Below are positions 24,974 through 32,925 of a stretch of 34,682 nt of DNA, piece by piece. Position 1 is the first letter of the stretch. Every line of letters begins with the position of its first letter. The notes beneath the pieces are model-generated. The model saw only the letters and a program-made list of their open reading frames with translations. It ran no database searches and had not been told where the DNA came from. Where the stretch lies: assembly GCA_937952135.1 (NCBI GenBank), contig CALFYL010000179.1, positions 1 through 34,682 on the forward strand, given 5' to 3'. Made by a program: the position numbers and the translations under genes. Origin of the DNA: an uncultured Planctomycetia bacterium (GTDB lineage: Bacteria; Planctomycetota; UBA1135; GCA-002686595).

Positions 24974-26239
24974 TCAGCCCGCGGGGTCCTTGTCGATCAG
25001 CGTCAGCCCTTGGAAGAGGTCCTCCACGCCGAAGAAGCGCGCCGAGCCCTCGAACAACTGCTGGTACTGCGGGTCCTTTTCGATGCACCACATCGGACGC
25101 AGGAACAGGCGGAAGATCTCCGCGTCGTCCCGCTTGCGGCGCGACTGTACCTCCGCCCTGCGCTTCATCCAATGGTCCCAGTTCGACAGCAGATCGTTGA
25201 CCGCGATGAGGTCGGCTACGCCCACGCGTGTGATCGGCGCGACACCGTGTTTCGCCGGCGCCTTGAGCCGCAGCTTGCCGAGCAGCTTGCTCAAACGCGT
25301 GTCGCCGGCGCCCGGTTCCGCGGGGCGAGCGTGCTCGATGCGGTACGGCTCGTCGCTCGGAATCCCCGAGAGGATCAGCATGCGCCGCGTCGCCAGCGCA
25401 AGCGCGACCGGCAGCACCTTGCGCAGGTTGTCGTCGTCGTAGTTCTTGAAGCACGACAGCAGCGGATTGCGCACTTGGATCAGGCGCACGGTCTCGATCG
25501 GCAGGCGCTTCGAGGTTCCGTGGTGGTGGTGCCAGCACACCGACGAGGGAACGTAGTGCACTTCATGGCCCAGCACCCACGTGCGCCAGCCCAGGTCGAC
25601 GTCCTCGTAGTAGGCGAAGTACTCGTTGTCGAACCCGCCGAGCTTCTCGTACAGGTCCGCGTGGATCGCCATCGCGCCGCCGCAGGCGAACAGCGTCTTG
25701 CGGGGCTTGTCGTAATCGGGCCGCGGCGCGTCCTTGTAGCCGTACTGGAGCCCGAAACCGTGGAAGTTCATGCCGCCGCCGGCCGAGTCGAGCGTCTTGC
25801 CGTCCCACGACATCATCTTCGACGTCGTGGCTGCGCACTCGCCGCGCACGAGCGGCGCCACGAGTTCGCGGAGCCACTGCTTGTCGACGCGCATGTCGTT
25901 GTTCAGGAACGCGAGCACGCTCGAGTCCCCGCGCAGGCTCGCGCCCTGGTTGCAGCCCGGCGCGAAGCCGACGTTGCGCTTGTTCACGTGCAGCCGCACG
26001 TTCGGCCACTTGCGCTCGATGAACTCGACGCTGCCGTCGTCGGAGGCGTTGTCCACCAGCAGCACGTCGAGCTTTTCGCGCGGGTAGTCCGAGTCGAGCA
26101 GGCTGTTCAAGCACAGCTCGAGGTGGTGCTTCCCGTTGAGATTCAAGATCACGACGGTGACCTTGGGCAGTGCGGCGGCGGCGACTGCCTTGCCCGGCTT
26201 GACGTAGAGGTCAGCCAGACTGGGCTTGGACTTGGACAT
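24974..26239 (-). CDS. Family 2 glycosyltransferase, rhamnosyltransferase (WbbL/RfbF)-like
   Basis: The protein has 421 residues. The GT-A domain runs from VTVVILNLNGKHHLELCL (about 28) through LLVDNASDDGS, NVGFAPGCNQG and FLNNDMRVD to the acceptor-side motif GGFDNEYFAYYEDVDLGWR (about 195-213) with the probable catalytic-base acidic residues. HHHHGTSK follows. This ordering is that of WbbL/RfbF-like O-antigen and cell-wall rhamnosyltransferases, though the sugar cannot be fixed. Residues about 290-421 are a helical extension (LLGKLRLKAPAKHG...WDHWMKRRAEVQ...CIEKDPQYQQLFEG) not usual in the family. I set the start at the ATG at 26239; the open frame continues upstream but that part is Arg-rich. 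It lies 50 nt after the GT2-GT4 gene and was probably cotranscribed with it. Confidence 0.9.
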   Translation of the reverse strand: MSKSKPSLADLYVKPGKAVAAAALPKVTVVILNLNGKHHLELCLNSLLDSDYPREKLDVLLVDNASDDGSVEFIERKWPNVRLHVNKRNVGFAPGCNQGASLRGDSSVLAFLNNDMRVDKQWLRELVAPLVRGECAATTSKMMSWDGKTLDSAGGGMNFHGFGLQYGYKDAPRPDYDKPRKTLFACGGAMAIHADLYEKLGGFDNEYFAYYEDVDLGWRTWVLGHEVHYVPSSVCWHHHHGTSKRLPIETVRLIQVRNPLLSCFKNYDDDNLRKVLPVALALATRRMLILSGIPSDEPYRIEHARPAEPGAGDTRLSKLLGKLRLKAPAKHGVAPITRVGVADLIAVNDLLSNWDHWMKRRAEVQSRRKRDDAEIFRLFLRPMWCIEKDPQYQQLFEGSARFFGVEDLFQGLTLIDKDPAG

Positions 26240-26289
26240 GCGGGAAGCGTCGCGAGATCGAGATCGACTGGGGTGTGCGAGGCTTCGGT

Positions 26290-29070
26290 TCAGTGCGCCG
26301 CGGCGTGCGCCCGGGAAGGCGGCGCGCCACGCGCTTTGGTCGCCACCACGCGCGCGATGCGCAGGTGTCCGGCGGGACGTTCGGGGTCGGTGGCGAGGCG
26401 CAGGCGCCGCGCGGGCGCCGCGAGTTCGACCGCGAAGGTGAAGCCGCGGCGCTCGTCGACGGCGCCGGCGTGAAGCGCTTCGATGCGGCCGACCTCGCGG
26501 CCGTCGATCGAGACCAGGCCCGAAAGCTCGACCGCCGTTTCGCCGCCGAAGAGTTCGAGTTCGACGCGCACTTCGACGCCGCCGGGGCCGAGCGTCGACG
26601 CGTCGTACTCGACCCACGAACCGCCAGGTCGCAGCAGCGCGAGGTCGGTGTTCTGGCGCTCGACGGCGCCGTGGCGCTCGACGGCGGCGAGGCCCGGTTT
26701 GTCGAGCAGCAGCGTCGCCGTGCTCTCGCGCACGATGCACGCGAGCCCGCGGTAGCGCGCCTCCATCTCCTCCGCATCCTCAGCCATGGTCTTGATGCGC
26801 GGGAAGTTCGCGCAAAGGCGCTCGTACAGGCCGCGCTCCTCGCACAAGCGTCGGATCTGGCGCGCCAGGTCGCCGGCGTCCCCCACTTTGAAGTGCAGGC
26901 CGTCGACTTCGTCGCGCACGAGTTCCGCCATGCCGCCGATGTCGCTCACCAGCTGCGGCGTGCGGAACAGGAACGACTCGTGGATCGTGATCGGCGAGTT
27001 CTCGAACCAGGTGGAGGGAGTGCAGAGCACGTCGATCTGCTCGTACACGCGGGCGATGTTCTGGTTGTCGAAGCGGCCGTGGAAACGCACGTTTCCGCTG
27101 CCCGCGGCGGCCAGATCGCGAAGCTTCGCGTGGTACGGCTCGCTGTCGGGCTTGTACTCGCCGAACACGTGGAGCTCGGCTTTGCCCGCCGGAACCTTCG
27201 CCATCGCGCTCACGAGCACGTCGACGCCCTTGTACCAGAGCAGCGAGCCCACGAAGCCGACGCGCAGCCGTCCGCTCGGATCGGGCTTGCGATCGATCGC
27301 GCGCACGTTGTCGGTGAGCGTGCCGTAGTCGGAGTACAGCACCTTGTGCGGATCGAACTTGCCGGTCGCGAGCAGTTTGCCGCGCAAGAAGCGACTCGGC
27401 GCGATCAGCAGGTCCGCTCCGTCGTAGCCCCCGACGACGACGTCGTGGCGCTCGCGCAGATGCTCGAACTCCTCCGCGTAGCGCGCCAGCGATTCGAAGC
27501 CGGGCGTGTCCCCCGCGGTGCGGAGCAGCCCCATCAAGGGAGCGACGGCCGCGAGCGTCTTGCGCGCACCGGGGATCTCCGCCGGATTGCGGTCCTTCAC
27601 GCACACGAGGCACCCGAGACCCTGGTTCTCTTCGCAGCGCACGCCGTCGGGGCGGATGAGCTGCACGCGCGCGCACACGGCCCAGTAGTCGTTCACCGTG
27701 ATCACCGTCGGCAGGCCGTGCTCGCGCGCCACGCTCGGGAGCGTCGCCGACAGGTGGATCAGGTGTTGGAAGTGGACGAGGTCCGGCCGGTAGCGCAACA
27801 GCACTTCGCGGAACGCGGCTTCGGCCTTCGGCTGGTGGTAACTCTCGCGAAGCGAGCCGTGCTGGAGGCGGTGCGTCATGCGCCACACCTTCAGTCCGCG
27901 GAACTCGTCCTCGTGCAGGCTGAAGTCCGGCGGCCCGCCCTCTTCGACGCTTTTCGCCGCCGGCGCGCGCGTGAGGAGCGCGACCTCGTGCCCGCGGCGC
28001 TTCATCTCGAGCGCGAGGCCGAGCGTGTAGACCTCGGTGCCGGCCCACGTGTCCGGCGGGAAACCGTGCACGACGTACAGCACGCGCAGCTTCGTCTTCG
28101 AGAGCACCTTCGTCGTCGGATAGCGACGCGGCGCCTGTCCGCCTTCGTACAGGCCCACGAACGCCGCGCGTCGCAGCTGCTCCGCCTTGGCGAGCTCCGC
28201 TTCGAGCGCTTGGCCGGCGAAACCCGCCGCTTGCAGCGCTTCGCGGTCGCGCGCGAGCTGCCGGCGCGTCAGCTCCTCGGCGTCGTCCCGCGAGTCGATG
28301 CACACGCGGCCCAAGTGCTCCGCGTTGAATTTGCCGTCGATGCGGCAGCGCTTGCGCATCTCCTCCGGGCCGTAGTCGTGGCTGTGCTCGACGACGGCGG
28401 CGTCGTCGTACACGACCGTCCAACCGGCTTCGAGCAGCGCGCGCGCGAGCAGCACGTCCTCGCCGAAGGACGCGCGCGGGAACGGATGGCGCTCCCACAA
28501 CTCACGCCGCACGGCCGACGCGACGTCGTTGAAGTTGTAGAGCAGGCGCCGCTCGTGCGGACCGAGGTGCGCATAGTTCGCGGGCAGGCGCGTCTCGCGG
28601 CGTCCGGCGGTGTAGCCGGGATCGTTCTCGCTGAACACCCGCGTCAAGAGCTCCGCGTCGGGCCGCGGCACGTTGCGGCAGTAGGCCGCGCCGACCCTGG
28701 GGTCTTCGAAGTTGCGCACCAGCGTCGCGAGCCAGTGCTTCGAAGCGGGGATCGCATCCTGCGTGAGGAACACGAGCAGATCGCCGCGCGAGCGCGCCGC
28801 GAGCAGGTTGCGCGTGTCGCCGTGGTCGAAGGCGCTCTGGTGCAGGCCCTCGATCGACAGCGGAACGCCGAGGCGCTCGCGCCAGCTCTCGAGGATCGCG
28901 AGCGTGCGGTCGGTCGAACCCGAGTCGACGACGCGGAAGTCCCAGGGCCGGTCGAGTTCCTGCGCGGCGAGTGCTGCGAGCACACGTTCGAGGAATTCCT
29001 CGCCTTGCCAGGTCGGCATCAACACCGACACCGTGCCGATCGGCCGCACGTTGGCGCCGGTGAAACTCAC
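26290..29070 (-). CDS. Two-domain glycosyltransferase: GT2 fused to GT4 with C-terminal beta domain
   Basis: The protein has 926 residues. A GT2 domain fills about 10-250 (VSVLMPTWQGEEFLERVL, RVVDSGSTDRT, FLTQDAIPAS, FGEDVLLARALLEAGW). A linker with a helical stretch follows (about 250-345). A GT4 (GT-B fold) domain then runs from LRVLYVVHGFPPDTWAGTEVYT (about 350) to IKTMAEDAEEM (about 775). It includes VGFVGSLLWYKGVDVLV and ENSPITIHESFLFRTPQLVSDIGGMAELV, where GT4 enzymes have the E(x7)E-type donor-binding glutamates. A small CxxC (GCLVCV) lies in the middle. The last ~130 residues are beta-rich and may bind glycan. Two active sites in one chain suggest successive sugar additions to one acceptor. 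The start is GTG at 29070. Confidence 0.9.
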   Translation of the reverse strand: MSFTGANVRPIGTVSVLMPTWQGEEFLERVLAALAAQELDRPWDFRVVDSGSTDRTLAILESWRERLGVPLSIEGLHQSAFDHGDTRNLLAARSRGDLLVFLTQDAIPASKHWLATLVRNFEDPRVGAAYCRNVPRPDAELLTRVFSENDPGYTAGRRETRLPANYAHLGPHERRLLYNFNDVASAVRRELWERHPFPRASFGEDVLLARALLEAGWTVVYDDAAVVEHSHDYGPEEMRKRCRIDGKFNAEHLGRVCIDSRDDAEELTRRQLARDREALQAAGFAGQALEAELAKAEQLRRAAFVGLYEGGQAPRRYPTTKVLSKTKLRVLYVVHGFPPDTWAGTEVYTLGLALEMKRRGHEVALLTRAPAAKSVEEGGPPDFSLHEDEFRGLKVWRMTHRLQHGSLRESYHQPKAEAAFREVLLRYRPDLVHFQHLIHLSATLPSVAREHGLPTVITVNDYWAVCARVQLIRPDGVRCEENQGLGCLVCVKDRNPAEIPGARKTLAAVAPLMGLLRTAGDTPGFESLARYAEEFEHLRERHDVVVGGYDGADLLIAPSRFLRGKLLATGKFDPHKVLYSDYGTLTDNVRAIDRKPDPSGRLRVGFVGSLLWYKGVDVLVSAMAKVPAGKAELHVFGEYKPDSEPYHAKLRDLAAAGSGNVRFHGRFDNQNIARVYEQIDVLCTPSTWFENSPITIHESFLFRTPQLVSDIGGMAELVRDEVDGLHFKVGDAGDLARQIRRLCEERGLYERLCANFPRIKTMAEDAEEMEARYRGLACIVRESTATLLLDKPGLAAVERHGAVERQNTDLALLRPGGSWVEYDASTLGPGGVEVRVELELFGGETAVELSGLVSIDGREVGRIEALHAGAVDERRGFTFAVELAAPARRLRLATDPERPAGHLRIARVVATKARGAPPSRAHAAAH

Positions 29071-29248
29071 GGCCGCGTGCTCGCGGGCTGGGCGTCGCAG
29101 CGCTTTGGCGCGGGGAGCAGAGCGCAGAACGTGGGGGCTTCCGACATGGCTGAGGAGTGGGCGCCGTTTTGCGCAGCGGGCCGAAAAGTATAGGGACCGG
29201 CTCGCCGGGGGCGCGAGGGCGCACTTCGACCTAGCCCTCGACGGTTCC
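29071..29248. other. Spacer between two leftward glycosyltransferase genes
   Basis: 178 bp on the leftward strand, between the end of the GT39-like gene and the start of the GT2-GT4 fusion. It may carry an internal promoter. No small ORF or strong hairpin was recognised. Confidence 0.3.
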
Positions 29249-30988
29249 TTAGTTTCCGCTCGCAGCTTCGGGCAAACGCCACACTTCGAGCACGCGGCCG
29301 ATCGCCTGCGCGCGCAGCAAGCGCGCCGTGAAGTGCGGGTGGCGAAGGTGCGGGTCGGAGTTGAAGTGGTCCGACAACTGGAAAAAAAGTTCCAACTCGG
29401 TCGCGTCGGGGTCGCGGTCGGGCGAGAAGCGCGCGACGCGCTCGGCTCGCGCCATCAGCGCCTTGCGGAGCGAGACCATCAGCATGTGCTCGGTGCGCTC
29501 CTCGTAGACCTCGATCAGCACGAGCCCGGGGCCCAGCGACACGAGGTAGGCCTCCAGGTCGGCGCGCTGCGCCGGCCGCGGAATCAGCCAGCGCAGATCG
29601 ACGGAGACGTCATCCGGCGCGGCGATGCGGGTCTGCCAACTCGTCCACGGCGTGAAGCCCTCTCCGAGCTTCGGCGCGCGCCCCGCGAGCTCGAGGCCTT
29701 TGAGCGTGCGCAGCACGGGCAGGTCGAGCGGCGGCGCGATCCACACGGTGCTGTTCGGAGCTTCCCGCTCGATCCAGTTGGCGGCGAGGTCGAGCGTGTC
29801 GGGCTGCGCGCGCAGGTACGCGAGCTTCGCGACGGCGGCGGCGGGCAGGGCGAGCGCGGCGACGGTCAAGGCTGTCGCGCCGCGGCGCAAGGCGTCGTTC
29901 GCGGCGGGCAGATTCGCGAGGCCCCAGGCAACAAAAAGCGCGAGCACGGGCAGCAACGGCAGCGCGAAGCGCTCGTAGGTCATGCCGTAGAGCCCACACA
30001 CGAGGGTGTACGGCGCAGCGAACGCGAGCACGACCCACGCTGCGTCGCTCGCGCGCTTGGGGCGCCATTTCGCGAAGGCGGAGAGCGTCGCGACGACGAG
30101 CAGCGCGCACAGGAGCGGTTCGTAGTTCCACAGCGACTTCGCGAGCACGCCGAAGCCGCGGCCGTCGAACTCCTCGAGCGCGACGGCGTGCTCGCCCGAG
30201 CGCAGCGCGTCCTCGTCGACGACTCGCGCGGGATCCTGCACCGCCGCCGTGCCGTCGAAGTAGAAGGGATAGAACAGCGGGATCGACGCCGCGACGAGCG
30301 CGATCGGAGCCGCGAGCTGGATCCAGCTCGCACGGCGCCGCGCGAGAGCGAACCCGCTCGCCGCGAGCCCCGCGAGGAGCACCGCGAGCCCGCTCTGCAA
30401 CACGCCGAGCGTCAGCGCGCTCGCGAGGCCCGCGTGCGCGAACTCGCGCCAACCCCCGCGTTGCACGAGCCTCACGTTCGCGAGCAAGGCCCACGCGAAG
30501 AACGTCGCCGCCGCGCCGTGCGGCCGAGCTTGCTGCGAAAAACTCTGGTGCAGCAGGCTCGTCGCCACGAGCGCCGCCGCGAACACCGCCCAGCGCGCGC
30601 TGACGAACCAACGCGCGAGCAGGAACGTCAGTGGAACGAGCAGCGCGCTGAGCACCGCGATCGTTCGCCGCACCTGCACGTGCGTCCACGCCGCGGCGCG
30701 CAGGTGCTCGTCGAGGTTCGCTGGCGCGCCTGCTCCGCTCGCCGGCGGCCGCCCCGGCAAGAGGCTCACGACGCGCGCGATCAAGTGCGGATACTGCTGC
30801 TCCGGTTCGTTCACGCGCGCGAGCACCGGATCGCCGCGCAACAAATCGACGTGCCCCGGGATGTCGGGATCGGGCTCTTCCCACATCGGCACGCCGAAGT
30901 CGCTCCCCCACAGCCGCAGCGCGAGCGCCGCCAGCGTCAGCGCGAGCAACGCAAGCCAGATCGGGCGGCTCGTCGGGGACGGAGTCAT
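29249..30988 (-). CDS. ArnT/GT39-like polytopic membrane glycosyltransferase, paralog B
   Basis: The protein has 579 residues with about 10-12 hydrophobic segments. After the first helix comes FGVPMWEEPDPDIPGHVDLLRGD, an acidic loop like the catalytic region of GT-C enzymes. HQSFSQQARPHGAAATFFAWALLANVRL, broken by short variations, is shared in order with the plus-strand GT39-like protein at 16164-17960. So are LGVLQSGLAVLLAGL and PLFYPFYFDG. The two are paralogs. The C-terminal soluble segment (about 400-579) has WIAPPLDLPVLRTLKG and may hold an acceptor-binding part. I set the start at the ATG at 30988; a GTG at 31030 would add 14 residues. The gene lies 72 nt downstream of the second ABC-2-like membrane protein, same strand. 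Sugar and acceptor unknown. Confidence 0.78.
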   Translation of the reverse strand: MTPSPTSRPIWLALLALTLAALALRLWGSDFGVPMWEEPDPDIPGHVDLLRGDPVLARVNEPEQQYPHLIARVVSLLPGRPPASGAGAPANLDEHLRAAAWTHVQVRRTIAVLSALLVPLTFLLARWFVSARWAVFAAALVATSLLHQSFSQQARPHGAAATFFAWALLANVRLVQRGGWREFAHAGLASALTLGVLQSGLAVLLAGLAASGFALARRRASWIQLAAPIALVAASIPLFYPFYFDGTAAVQDPARVVDEDALRSGEHAVALEEFDGRGFGVLAKSLWNYEPLLCALLVVATLSAFAKWRPKRASDAAWVVLAFAAPYTLVCGLYGMTYERFALPLLPVLALFVAWGLANLPAANDALRRGATALTVAALALPAAAVAKLAYLRAQPDTLDLAANWIEREAPNSTVWIAPPLDLPVLRTLKGLELAGRAPKLGEGFTPWTSWQTRIAAPDDVSVDLRWLIPRPAQRADLEAYLVSLGPGLVLIEVYEERTEHMLMVSLRKALMARAERVARFSPDRDPDATELELFFQLSDHFNSDPHLRHPHFTARLLRAQAIGRVLEVWRLPEAASGN

Positions 30989-31059
30989 CGTGGGCCCGCC
31001 AGTGTGCCGTTCAGCGAGCCGCTCGAACACTGCGCCGCGCTCGACCGAACTCTCGCCGA

Positions 31060-31162
31060 CTCACCTCTCGACGAGCACCTTCACCAGCCGCCCCGCGAGG
31101 TCGACCCACACGAGATCGCCGCCCGCGCGCACGAACACGTAGCCGCGCGGGCCGACGCGGAG
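31060..31162 (-). repeat. 103-bp perfect direct repeat, copy in the downstream gene
   Basis: Bases 31060-31162 are identical to 32823-32925. They cover the last ~34 codons and stop of the membrane-propeller gene plus the AGGTGA that would serve as a ribosome site for a following gene. Identity stops abruptly at the next codons. Confidence 0.9.
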
Positions 31163-32815
31163 CAGGAGCGACTGCGTCGAATCGATCTCGACCTCGAACT
31201 CGGCTCCCGTGTCGAGGTCGAGGACGCGCGACGGTTCCCTCAGCGGCGCCTTTCGCCGCACGTGGACGACGCGTTCCGGACCGCTGGTCTGGCACCAATC
31301 CACCACGAACTCCGCGCTCGGCCACTCAGCGTGCAGGAGCTCTCCCGACGCCGGATCGAGCGCTCGCGTCAGCACGGGGCCCGGGACGAGCACGGCCGAG
31401 CGGTCCGGCGATGGAAGGAAGTACTTCGACACGTCCGAGTCGAGAACCACGCGCTCGCTCGCGTCGCGCATGTCGTGAATGCGGAGCGAGTCCGCGTGCC
31501 GGACGAGGATCTTCCCAGGTTCAGGTGTTGGCAGGATCGTCGCGAGCATGCGAATGAAGTGACTATCGCCCTCGAAGCGGACCTCGCGGTTTCCCCATCG
31601 AACATCGACCCATGGCGTCGGCGACGACCTCGGAGCGCGCACGATCTTCGCCCAGGGCGCTGCGCGGGAGCTGAGGAGCGACTCGACCCGTTTGCCCAGA
31701 ATCTCACGCGTGGTCGTCAACCCGGTCTCGGTTTCGTGAACGCTGATCAACTCGGGGGTCGGGTCGACGCCGCGAGATTCCGTTCGGACGACTCGCAGCG
31801 GCTCCACGGCGCTCCAACTCAACGGGCCCATCGACGTCGAGTCCCGGAGCACGACTCCTGTCGCCACCAGCTCCTGGCGCGCGCCGGTGTCGAGGTCCAG
31901 AACCCAAACGCTCGGTGAGAACAACTTGGTTCCCCTGTAGCGCGTCACCTCCAGCGCGACCCAGCGGCCGTCCGCGGACGACGTGCCGTGGCGGAAGCAC
32001 AAGCCTGGCTCCGTCAGGTCCAGGATGAGTTCGCTCCTCAGATAGGCGGCCGATGCGATCCCGCCGCTGGCGAGCGCAACCGCGATCACAGCGAGCGCGC
32101 TGCGCGTGCGCAAACCTCGGTTTCCGAGGCGTCGTTGCCCGCGATGGAACCCGAACCAACCGGCCGCGAGGAAACTCAGGGTCGCCACGCCAGCGATCGT
32201 GAAACCCACAGCCGGTGTGAGCGACTCGCCGAGGCCGGCGAAGCCTTCGAGCGCCAGGTGGATGCTGACGGCGACTGCAGCGGCGACCAGAATCGACGCG
32301 ACCAAGGAAGCGAGCGCGTGCTCCAGCAGTAAGGAGCACAAGAGCGCGGCGCTTGCGAGCGCGAACAACGCTGGAATCCACGGCAGGAACGGCAAGAGAC
32401 TCTCGGCGAAGTGCGCCAGCGCGGATTCCTCGCCGCGCACGTGGAGATAGGCGAAGGCGAACGCCACGCTCCAAGCGAGTTGAGACAAGACTGCGAGGAA
32501 CACGAAGAACGTCCGCGCGCTCCACAGTGTCCACGCGTCGACCGGAAGGAGGGCGTGGGTGGCCGGACGGCGACTTGCGACGTCACTCGCGAAGGCCTCG
32601 GAGGCGAAACCGAGTGTCCACGCCACTGCGAGCACGGCCACCGCGATCGCCATGCTCTCGGCAGCCGCGTACCGCATCGGGAACCACGCTGGAATCGCGA
32701 GAATCGTGAGCGCGCTCACGACCATCGCCGCGAGCAGCGAACGGCGAGCTTCGCGCCAGTGGCGTGAGACGAGCGTGAGAAACGCAGGGTTCGTTGGGCG
32801 AGATCTCGGCTGCAT
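31061..32815 (-). CDS. ABC-2-like membrane protein with propeller-like C-terminal domain, tandem copy 2
   Basis: The protein has 584 residues. Residues about 20-265 contain six hydrophobic segments arranged like an ABC-2-type permease half (SLLAAMVVSALTILAIPAWF, MAIAVAVLAVAWTLGFASEAFA, then further helices). From about 285 onward the sequence is soluble and repeat-rich in a WD40/PD40 style: ADGRWVALEV...VWVLDLDTGARQELV, ILVRHADSLRIHDMRDASERVVL and VLDLDTGAEFEV. It ends with the 35 residues LLLRVGPRGYVFVRAG...LVKVLVER. These are identical to the end of its upstream neighbour, while the rest is only moderately similar. The start is ATG at 32815 with AGGTGA about 9 nt upstream, inside the previous stop region, 8 nt after its stop codon. 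Tandem duplication is clear. Transport role and substrate unknown. Confidence 0.8.
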   Translation of the reverse strand: MQPRSRPTNPAFLTLVSRHWREARRSLLAAMVVSALTILAIPAWFPMRYAAAESMAIAVAVLAVAWTLGFASEAFASDVASRRPATHALLPVDAWTLWSARTFFVFLAVLSQLAWSVAFAFAYLHVRGEESALAHFAESLLPFLPWIPALFALASAALLCSLLLEHALASLVASILVAAAVAVSIHLALEGFAGLGESLTPAVGFTIAGVATLSFLAAGWFGFHRGQRRLGNRGLRTRSALAVIAVALASGGIASAAYLRSELILDLTEPGLCFRHGTSSADGRWVALEVTRYRGTKLFSPSVWVLDLDTGARQELVATGVVLRDSTSMGPLSWSAVEPLRVVRTESRGVDPTPELISVHETETGLTTTREILGKRVESLLSSRAAPWAKIVRAPRSSPTPWVDVRWGNREVRFEGDSHFIRMLATILPTPEPGKILVRHADSLRIHDMRDASERVVLDSDVSKYFLPSPDRSAVLVPGPVLTRALDPASGELLHAEWPSAEFVVDWCQTSGPERVVHVRRKAPLREPSRVLDLDTGAEFEVEIDSTQSLLLRVGPRGYVFVRAGGDLVWVDLAGRLVKVLVER

Positions 32816-32822
32816 GGGATCG

Positions 32823-32925
32823 CTCACCTCTCGACGAGCACCTTCACCAGCCGCCCCGCGAGGTCGACCCACACGAGATCGCCGCCCGCGCGCACGAACA
32901 CGTAGCCGCGCGGGCCGACGCGGAG
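32823..32925 (-). repeat. 103-bp perfect direct repeat, copy in the upstream gene
   Basis: This is the partner of 31060-31162. Here the repeat end supplies the Shine-Dalgarno of the next gene (start at 32815). The rest of the two genes is diverged, so this stretch is either under very strong constraint or was recently homogenised. Confidence 0.9.

Noticed and set aside
28712..31918. A 1068-residue plus-strand frame
   Set aside because: Low-complexity Arg/Glu/His-rich product antisense to the GT39-like and GT2-GT4 genes; a GC-driven shadow.
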